From positions 1 to 64,000 of the forward strand of contig JAGTTR010000005.1 of NCBI GenBank assembly GCA_018223385.1: 64,000 nt of DNA, given 5' to 3'. The notes beneath the pieces are model-generated. The model searched no databases and was not told the origin of the DNA. It saw only the letters and a program-made list of their open reading frames with translations. This DNA comes from Oscillospiraceae bacterium Marseille-Q3528 (GTDB lineage: Bacteria; Bacillota; Clostridia; Lachnospirales; Lachnospiraceae). Below are positions 51,334-59,600 of this stretch, in pieces. The stretch's first letter is position 1; every line of letters begins with the position of its first letter. A program made the translations under genes and the position numbers.

Positions 51334-52914
51334 GTGGACAGAAAATCAAATAATCATGGTTTCAGCCTCCTGGAGCTGATCATTGCAGTGAGTATTTTTG
51401 CCATCGCGGCAGCCATCCTTCTTCAGGCATTTGTGACCTCCGGCAGGATCAATCGCAAGTCAGGGGTCTACCTGGACGCGTCCACAGCAGCCCAGAATGT
51501 GATGGAGGAAATCAAGTCAAAGCCTTTTGAGGAGGTTGCGCTGGCTTTTGATTATCCGGTGGATGCGGTGAACGGTGGTCTGCGGCTGGGATTCCTGGCG
51601 GATCAGCAGAACCGGTATACAAATGGGGACCTGACCATCAGAGAGGCCTTGAAGGACGGGGACACCTACCGGGATGTCCGTCTGTACCATCCGGCGGATC
51701 AGGATACTTCGCTGGTGACTGCCTCTATCATTTCTGAGGATAACGGAAAGACGTGGACCTTCAACCCGCGTACCGCGGGAAAAAATAAGTCCCGCTATTA
51801 TTTTGAGATCGCGGGACTACAGAGCGATTCGGAGGAATTTGACGCACTGGTGACCTTTGACGGCAGCACGGATTCCGGCTACAGCACCCAGACCACCAGC
51901 AAGGCGGGAACCGGGAAAAATGATTACGAGGTGCCCAATATTTCCCATCTGGACACGAAGACCAACGCGTTTCTCATCATGCCCATGAACTGGGATGAAT
52001 CGGCCATGGAGACCATTGCTTCCTTACAGCTGGAACAGGCCAGAAAACGCTGGACAGAGGAAAATGGATCGGCGACAGAAGAACCGCAGCGTCTGGATCC
52101 GTCTGATATTTACCAGCAGACCAAGCGTACGCTGTACATCAAGGTGGAGGAAAGCGGCGGCACCATCAAGGCAGAAGCCAAGTATACGCTGAATACCAAC
52201 AGCTATGTGAAGGCGGGCGGCGGGAAATATGCACGCATGGATATCTGTCCCTGCGGCGGTAAGGCGGACGGCCAGAATGGCTGCTTTTGTACCTACGAGA
52301 GCGCTTACATGCCCTTTTATAGCTCCGAGGCAGGCAGCGAGCTGAAGAATCTGTTTGTATTTTATTATCCGAACTATGCGTCCACCAGCTCGGCGCATCC
52401 GCTGGATGAGATTGTGTTTGAAAATACATCTAACTATCCGCTGCAGCTGTACGTGACCAAACAGCGGCCGGAGAATCAGGATGGCCAGGGAGGAAACACA
52501 TCCCTTCCCACGGCTGCCCAGGAACAGAGATATCATATGGCACTGACGGTGAAGGAGAATCCGTCGGCGCTGGGACAGTCAAACTGGAATACCAATCCCA
52601 GCCTGTACCGGGCAAAAACGGTGCTGCGCACCAATCTGGATACGAACATCAGCAATACCGCTGATGTGCTGAACCGTACAGCAGTCAACCAGATGAAGCT
52701 GGTCTACCAGGCTGTGTCGGGCACAGGTGCCAATGAAAAAAGAGTAAGCGGCAGAAGTGCCAAACAGGTGCTTTCTGTCAATGGCCTGGATGACAGAGAA
52801 CAGGCGGACCGGATCTATACCGCCCGGGTAGAGATTTACCGGGCCGGTGCGGCAGCCCGGAATTTTCCGGAGAGTGAACGGCTTGTGGTTCTGGAGGGAG
52901 CGAAAGAGAACTGA
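51334..52914 (+). CDS. Large minor pilin (prepilin-type)
   Basis: From GTG 51334 (GGAAAGGAGGAG upstream) the protein has 526 residues. The short leader ends at G9, and the mature chain starts F-SLLELIIAVSIFAIAAAILLQAF with Glu5 present. The exported part is very large for a pilin (about 480 residues) and contains a Cys-rich patch (CPCGGKADGQNGCFCTYES). It may be a tip or adhesive subunit. The same frame is open upstream into the PilO gene without support. Its stop overlaps the ATG of the next pilin by one base, so translation is coupled. Confidence 0.9.
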   Translation: MDRKSNNHGFSLLELIIAVSIFAIAAAILLQAFVTSGRINRKSGVYLDASTAAQNVMEEIKSKPFEEVALAFDYPVDAVNGGLRLGFLADQQNRYTNGDLTIREALKDGDTYRDVRLYHPADQDTSLVTASIISEDNGKTWTFNPRTAGKNKSRYYFEIAGLQSDSEEFDALVTFDGSTDSGYSTQTTSKAGTGKNDYEVPNISHLDTKTNAFLIMPMNWDESAMETIASLQLEQARKRWTEENGSATEEPQRLDPSDIYQQTKRTLYIKVEESGGTIKAEAKYTLNTNSYVKAGGGKYARMDICPCGGKADGQNGCFCTYESAYMPFYSSEAGSELKNLFVFYYPNYASTSSAHPLDEIVFENTSNYPLQLYVTKQRPENQDGQGGNTSLPTAAQEQRYHMALTVKENPSALGQSNWNTNPSLYRAKTVLRTNLDTNISNTADVLNRTAVNQMKLVYQAVSGTGANEKRVSGRSAKQVLSVNGLDDREQADRIYTARVEIYRAGAAARNFPESERLVVLEGAKEN

Positions 52915-55337
52915 TGCGGAAGGATAAACAACAGTTTTTTGAAAAAAAGAACAGCGGTTTTTCACTGATCACGGTGATGGTGTCGGTATCCTTTATTGCC
53001 ATCATGGGATTGCTGGTACTGTATCTTTCGCTGAACAATTTTCAGATGAAACACACCGACATCAAGGGAAAAGACAGCTTCTATACGGCGGAGCAGGCGC
53101 TGGAGGAGATCCGGCTGGGACTGCAGCAGGATGTGGGAGATGCTATGTCCCGGGCATATATTAAAGTTATGGAGACGTATAACCGGGAGTCTTCCACAGA
53201 TGCTGTGCTGGATGAGGTGCGGCAGCAGGATTTTGAGGCGGAATTCCTGGCACAGATACAGAAATTGCTGCGGGGCGGGGAGGATGACAATTCTCCCACA
53301 CTGAAGAAGGGATATTATTCTCTCAGCCATCTGAAGGATTATCTGGATCTGCCCCATAACAGCGCCTTTGATCCGGAAAAAGAGACGCTGCTTGTAACAA
53401 CCCCCGCCTCTTCCGGCGGCTACAGCAGAGAGCCGCTGATGGAAGTGACAACGACGGCACAGGCAACGAGCCGGAATCTGACGGCGGGTATTTTGCTGCG
53501 GAACCTGAAGGTGGTCTATGTGGATCCCCAGGGGCTGGCTTCTGTCATTGAGACAGATATCGCACTGGGCATTCCGAAGGTGCAGTTTCCGACACCGTCT
53601 ACGCTGCCTGACCTGATGAATATGATCATTGTGGCCAACGGCGGCATCATATGCCAGGGAAAAAAGGGCGCACAGACGACCATTTCCGGCAGCATTTATG
53701 CAGGAACCATCACAGGGGAGACTGCACTGGCCAAAGAACCGGACACTTCCCTCTGGCTGCAGCCGGATGCTGATCTTGCCATCACGGCCGGGGACAAGGT
53801 GGTGACGGAGAATGAGATCCGCGCGGATAAGGGCAGCAGCTTTGCAGCCCGAACCGGTGTGAACCTCTGGGCAAAAGGGCTTCGCCTGTCCAGTGCCAGC
53901 GTACAGCTGCTGGGAACCACTTATTTTGCAGATGACCTGACGGTGGAGCGGGGAACAGGAAGTGCAGTGACGATCCAGGGCGAGTATTACGGATATGGGT
54001 ATCCCACCACTGCCCGGGCGGACAGCAGCCGGAATAAGAACCGGTACGACAAACTTTCTGATGCGGATGTGAGCAGCGCCATCATTGTCAATGGCAGAGA
54101 TACCACGCTGGATCTGTCCGGTGTGCAGAAAATGCTGCTGGCCGGACGCAGTTACGTGTCATCTTCTGCATACAGCAGTGCCAACAGGCAGAATGCGGAC
54201 GTGCTGACCGGTGACAGCATCACGGTAAAGGGAACCCAGCTGGCGTACCTGGTGCCGTCTGCTTTGCTGAAAACAGCAGGGGTAACTGCCGGAAATCCCA
54301 TGAGTTACCAGGAATATCAGAACAGCGGCCTGTCCGGGAAAGACGAGACAGATATGGTGTACTGGGATGAACCGGTGAGCGCCTGGGGCGGTCAGACCTT
54401 GAGAGAGATCGGTGTGGACAGCGCCAAGCCCATCCAGACAGTTTTTTATAATGATAATGGCGGTTATGTTTATTTTTATCTGAATTTTACCGATGATCAG
54501 GCAGCATCGGATTTTATGCAGCAGTATTACGGACAAAATGCATCCCAGAAGGCGAAAATGGATCGCTATCTGTCCTTTTACTTCGGGGAAAATGCCGGGG
54601 TGACAGTGAAGGATCCGGACAGCTACCTGCGTTATGTGACCAATGGAAACGTGCTGACCTATGACGGAAACCATGCAGAAGGAAATCTTCTGGATGCCAC
54701 AGATGCAGCAGGCAGCGATAAGCTGACCCAGGAGGAAATCAATCTGCAGAACAGCTGGTATGCGTTGAACCGCAAGATGATCACCAGCGCAGATCTGCTC
54801 AATGGCGCGGTGGATGAGGGCAATGGCAGATCCCATGATGAGACGGATGAGAGCCAGAGCGTGTTTGATAATCTGGTCAACGAGGCACAGATGAAAAAAT
54901 TCCTGTCAGACAGGGAACCGGTCAGCCGGGTGTACACCTTTACCGCATCTGCAGACAATGGCGGTCTGCAGGCCATGTTCTGTGACAACAGCCAGACGCT
55001 GAAGATTAACCAGGCAATGGCAGACAAGCTTCGCCTTGTGATCACCACGGGAGATGTGCAGATCGGAGAAAATGTACAGTTCAAGGGGATCATTATGGCA
55101 AAAGGCCGGATTACCCTTTGTGCCGGTGCGCAGCTGGAATCCGCACCGCTGGAGGCGGCACGGGTGTTCCAGGGGGTTATGACCGATCAGGATGCGACGG
55201 TTTCTCCCAGAGATTTCTTCTGGGAAGGCGATAAATATGTGCTGGGCAACAGTACCTCTGCCGGGGATGACAGCCAGAATGCGGATGTATATGATCTGGC
55301 AGATTATGTGAGCTATAAAAACTGGAGAAAAGAGTAG
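52914..55337 (+). CDS. Very large minor pilin, GspK/PilX-like, without Glu5
   Basis: The 807 residues have a leader ending at G15, then F-SLITVMVSVSFIAIMGLLVLYLSL. At mature position 5 there is Thr instead of Glu, as in GspK, the capping pseudopilin of type II secretion. The hydrophobic helix is followed by FQMKHTDIKGKDSFYTAEQALEEI, the PilX/GspK-type amphipathic pattern. The remaining 740 residues are beta-rich with repeated polar Thr/Gly segments (for example SISGSIYAGTITGETALA). Size and the missing Glu5 suggest a cap or tip protein. It overlaps both neighbours by one base. Confidence 0.87.
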   Translation: MRKDKQQFFEKKNSGFSLITVMVSVSFIAIMGLLVLYLSLNNFQMKHTDIKGKDSFYTAEQALEEIRLGLQQDVGDAMSRAYIKVMETYNRESSTDAVLDEVRQQDFEAEFLAQIQKLLRGGEDDNSPTLKKGYYSLSHLKDYLDLPHNSAFDPEKETLLVTTPASSGGYSREPLMEVTTTAQATSRNLTAGILLRNLKVVYVDPQGLASVIETDIALGIPKVQFPTPSTLPDLMNMIIVANGGIICQGKKGAQTTISGSIYAGTITGETALAKEPDTSLWLQPDADLAITAGDKVVTENEIRADKGSSFAARTGVNLWAKGLRLSSASVQLLGTTYFADDLTVERGTGSAVTIQGEYYGYGYPTTARADSSRNKNRYDKLSDADVSSAIIVNGRDTTLDLSGVQKMLLAGRSYVSSSAYSSANRQNADVLTGDSITVKGTQLAYLVPSALLKTAGVTAGNPMSYQEYQNSGLSGKDETDMVYWDEPVSAWGGQTLREIGVDSAKPIQTVFYNDNGGYVYFYLNFTDDQAASDFMQQYYGQNASQKAKMDRYLSFYFGENAGVTVKDPDSYLRYVTNGNVLTYDGNHAEGNLLDATDAAGSDKLTQEEINLQNSWYALNRKMITSADLLNGAVDEGNGRSHDETDESQSVFDNLVNEAQMKKFLSDREPVSRVYTFTASADNGGLQAMFCDNSQTLKINQAMADKLRLVITTGDVQIGENVQFKGIIMAKGRITLCAGAQLESAPLEAARVFQGVMTDQDATVSPRDFFWEGDKYVLGNSTSAGDDSQNADVYDLADYVSYKNWRKE

Positions 55338-55960
55338 TGGCAGTGAGAAAACACATGGAAACGGAGAAAAAGAATAAAGGCTATACGCTCATTGAGCTGG
55401 TGATCGTGGTGGCGATCTTTACGATATTGCTGGGCATTCTGTCCCCGTCCCTGAATGCCATTCCTTATTTTCGGATGCGCCGGGCGGCAGGCTCTGTCAA
55501 TGAGGCGCTGAAACGGACGAAAACAGAGGCGATGAACCGGCTGGTGGGAGAGATGAAGCTGGAGTGGAAGGAAAACGACGGCTATTACATCAGCTATTAT
55601 CTTGACCGGGGGAAAGTCGGCGGCATGTCCCATGTGCAGCAGGATCAGCCGGAGAAAATCGCTCCGGCCAACCTGACCATTACCTATACGGATAATCGGG
55701 GAACCTATGATTTGAAAACATTACCCAGCCATTCTCTGATTCTTACCTATGACCGGGCCAGCGGCGCATTTCTTCCCGTTCAGTCTCAGGTCGTTACCCA
55801 GGAACAGATCCTGTTGGATCTGGAGGCGGGAAAGGATGTTACGTTTTACCCCATCGGACGGAATCAGTACTGCCAGAAGATCACGGTTACCGCTGGGAAT
55901 CACAGCCGGTCGGTGGTGCTGAACCAGAAGGCGGGCACCTGTCAGCTGGTCAATGAGTAA
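55337..55960 (+). CDS. Minor pilin (GspH/FimT-like)
   Basis: The 207 residues begin at GTG 55337, whose G is the last base of the previous stop codon. The leader ends at G15 and the mature part starts Y-TLIELVIVVAIFTILLGILSPSL with Glu5. The globular part (about 55-207) shows a GspH-like pattern: RRAAGSVNEALKRTKTEAMNR followed by beta strands. It carries one Cys pair (residues in NQYCQK and AGTCQL). It is one of four minor pilins encoded together. Confidence 0.9.
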   Translation: MAVRKHMETEKKNKGYTLIELVIVVAIFTILLGILSPSLNAIPYFRMRRAAGSVNEALKRTKTEAMNRLVGEMKLEWKENDGYYISYYLDRGKVGGMSHVQQDQPEKIAPANLTITYTDNRGTYDLKTLPSHSLILTYDRASGAFLPVQSQVVTQEQILLDLEAGKDVTFYPIGRNQYCQKITVTAGNHSRSVVLNQKAGTCQLVNE

Positions 55961-55989
55961 AAGCAGATAGAAGAGGTAGGAGCGGCGCG

Positions 55990-56628
55990 ATGAAGAAGTG
56001 GCGTGAGGAAAAATTTGATAAAAGGATACGTCCGAAAAGAAAGCATCGGGTGTCTTCGTGTGGGGATAACCGAGGCGTGACACTGATGGAGATGGTGGTT
56101 TCTGTGGCGATCATCGGCATTTTTGGTGCCGTGGTGGCTGGGTTCGTGACTTCCGGCGCCAATTTTTACCGGAAATCTGCGGATACCGTGCAGGTACAGT
56201 CCGATATGCAAAATACGATGGACATGGTGGAAAATCAGATCATGAACGCCAGTGAAGGGATTGGATATACGGATAACGGGGACACCCGGGTATTGACGAC
56301 AAACCGACGAACATTTGTGGCAACCGGCGGCATGACGCCTTATACGGATGTGATCACCTGGAAGGCAGCAGAGGAGAAACTTTATTATGCGCGGACAAGC
56401 ACGGACAGTTCACTGTCGGCAGCAGAGTCGGTGCTGGCAGAGTATGTCACAGATTTCAGCGTGGATATGAGTCAGGCCAAAAGCGAGGGTGTGGTTCGCT
56501 TTTCCATTACCATCAACAAACGGGGAAAAGAGGAAACACAGGCATGTACCGTAACCCTTCGAAACGGTCTGGATATTGCCGGACAGTGGGGCGGATATGA
56601 TGCAGCAGAAGTCATGCGGTGGATATAA
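55990..56628 (+). CDS. Minor pilin (PilW/PilJ-like) with long leader
   Basis: The 212 residues begin with an unusually long, basic leader of 29 residues (usual prepilin leaders have 5-15), ending G29. The mature sequence starts V-TLMEMVVSVAIIGIFGAVVAGF with Glu5. Position +1 is Val, rare for pilins, which usually have Phe or Met. The globular part (about 75-212) is beta-rich. The ATG follows TAGGAGCG. It is 15 bases before the giant exported protein gene. Confidence 0.88.
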   Translation: MKKWREEKFDKRIRPKRKHRVSSCGDNRGVTLMEMVVSVAIIGIFGAVVAGFVTSGANFYRKSADTVQVQSDMQNTMDMVENQIMNASEGIGYTDNGDTRVLTTNRRTFVATGGMTPYTDVITWKAAEEKLYYARTSTDSSLSAAESVLAEYVTDFSVDMSQAKSEGVVRFSITINKRGKEETQACTVTLRNGLDIAGQWGGYDAAEVMRWI

Positions 56629-56643
56629 GGAGGCAATTTCCTC

Positions 56644-59600
56644 ATGAGAACATACAGAAAGCAGACCATGCAAAAAGGTGTGCAGAAAAAGAAGCACCAA
56701 AAAGTGCGCAAAAAAATACAGAAGAGATTGTATGGCGGTGCAGCGCTGGTACTTGCCGGTGCATGCGCCGCAGGTATTTTCTGGCAGGGCAGTCTGTCGG
56801 CGGCGGCTTCGGCAGCCATGATGCCGGGCATCGAGACCATTGTCAGCGAGAACACGGAAGAAAAACCATTCCGTATTCTGGAGCTGGTGGACAACAGTGC
56901 GGATGCAGAGCTTGGCTGGCTGGTCAAAGGGCAGGAGCCTTATATCAAACTGTATAGCTATACATACACGGACGGGGAGGGCAACACCCAAACCGTACAT
57001 TTTAACAGTCTGGAGGAAGGGCTGCAGCGGCTGCCTGCGGAACAGCGAAAAGCATTTGCCATGAATGTGCACCTGGATGCGGACGGACAGATCGACGGGG
57101 CGGCATCCACCGGCATCAGCACCGTGGAACGGAAAGAGACCAAAGAGGAAGAGGCCCCGTTGTCTTATACGGATTATGAGGAAGCCTATTTCCTGACAGA
57201 GGATCAGAACGTGGATGACTGGAACGAGATCGTCCTTACCGATGAGGAAGGAAACCAGCGGGTGGATACGGTGCAGGTCAACGGATCCTATGTGGAAAAC
57301 CTGACCGGTACGGGTAATTATCGGAAGCAGGAGCAGCAGTATTATCCCATCCGGGAAGGTGTGGAGGCAGACCGTACGCAGCTTGGGAAATACCGGGAAA
57401 ATATACAGAATTTTTCCTATATGGAGGATGAAACCGACAGGGCAGCTTACTTTGTTACCTTTGCGGAAGTGCCTAATGAGGAAGTAAATGCGGCGCTGGA
57501 AGGAGATCCGCAGGCAATTCTGTCCGAATATGATTATGCCAACGGCAAATACGGATATTATGAAAATGTATATGAGGCACTGACAGAGGAGACCGCGCAG
57601 CAGATCACTGCGGGAAATTACAGCTTTCCGGGAGAAAATCCAGACATGGATGGCATTGCTGACAAGGCGCTGCTGGTGCAGGATCATTCTGCTGCCGGTG
57701 CAGCTTCCACCCATGGCGGCAGTCAGGACAATCCGATGATTTACTGGGGAGAATCTATTGACAGTTATCCCTATTACAAATATACGCAGGCAGGTACCCT
57801 GTCAGAGGTGATGGCTGCCGCGGAGACTGCGGACACTGCCGCGCAGCGAAACGATGGAGATATCACGAAAGAAGACGGGCAGTACTGGTACTGGCATGCG
57901 GATGCAGACGGCACACTGGAGCAGCTGGAGCTGAGCGTGGTTGTGGGGCGGCAGCCCGTGGATGATGCACATGTACAGCATATTTCCGAGGAAGTAACAG
58001 ACAATTATTATTACCGGGTATGCCAGGTGTGGTTCTGCTGCCAACCCGGGGAAAATGCGGTGACAGATCCGCTTTCCTACAGCTATTATGGCTGGTACTA
58101 CCCTTCCTATCCTGATGGGGAGGATGTGTATCTTCCGGCAGGTGACCGGACGGCTACCCACTATGTATCTCTGGCAGAGTATGCGCTGGTGCCCGGCAAC
58201 GGAGACTATGACTTTGTCCCGGGAGGAGATACTTCGGTTCCTGTACAGGTGGATCACCTGTATTACCGGGGCGGCTATGAAAACCATGACTGGATGAAAC
58301 GGTATGTTTTTCATTTAAGTTCCGGGGAGGCTTTCGACGATTTCCAGATGGAGGTGGACACCCGGCTGGCATCCGATTTTACGAAAAAAATATATGCGGG
58401 ATCGGAGGATATGGCGGGAACCGGTATCGGCACTGTGCTGGAAGATGCACAAGACGTAAACCCGGCGGATTATGATCTGATCTATGTGAACGGTTCTTTA
58501 TCTGCACAGACGGCTCAGGCAGTTTTGAATTCCGGGATTGCCTGCATCGTCAATGCCGACCGGGCACAGACAGATGTGTTGAAAGATATCTTTGCAGCAT
58601 TTATCAAAGATGCGGATGGGGATGGACACTATGTGACCCAGTATGTATATTTCTTCCGTGATCAGAATGCGGCGGGAACGGCTATAAGCAGTCTGGTCAA
58701 CACCGGCTTCCATCAGGCGCTGTCCGCAACACAGACAGAGGGATTTGAGGAGATAACAAAGTATATTCAGCAGGAAAACCGATATCGTGCACTGGGAGAA
58801 GACGGCACCCAGCTGGATCCGCTGAGCGAAGAGCTGTCTCAGGCCCGGGCACTGGAGTATATCATCAACTACCAGTACAAACGAAACGTGGTGACGAAAG
58901 AAAACATCCGGGTGCTGGAAATCATGCCGGATGTGAACTGCGGGCAGGTGACAGAGGAGGCGGTAAAGGAATGGATGGGGCTGGAAGGTGGTTCCAGGAT
59001 CCGGCAGATCACAGCTTGCTGCTATGAACACAGTACAGGGGAAGGGCCGGAGCTTCTAACCGACCATGACACGACAACCTTTTGGCATTCCCAGTATAAT
59101 AACGGAGCGCATACAGGAAAACATTATCTGGAAATCCAGTTTGTGGAACCGGAAACGGTGAGTGGTTTTCTGTACACGCCCAGGCCGGGAGCCGGTGGTG
59201 GTGGCCAGAATGGTATTCTGAAGTCCTGTCAGGTAGATTTTTATGACGGGAACGGGAAACAGGTCACTGATAGCATTACAAAGGAAAATATCAGTTCTTC
59301 CAGTGACAGAAGTCAGAAGAAGGTTACCTTTGGAAAAACGATTTCCAATGTGTCAGTTATGAAGATTACTTTTCTGACAACGGAGGGAAATGGAACGAAT
59401 CAGGAGAATATGTTTGCTTCAGGAGCAGAGCTGGGCGTTGTTTATGCCGGTGATGACGGTGTGACCACATCCGTGACTGTGGATCAGATGACTGCTTCGG
59501 AATTTGTCGGCCATAAAGAAGACATTCTTGCCAAATACGATATGATCTATATCGGTGATGGAAAGCAAAGCACCAGCGATCCGCGCATCACCGGTGCCGG

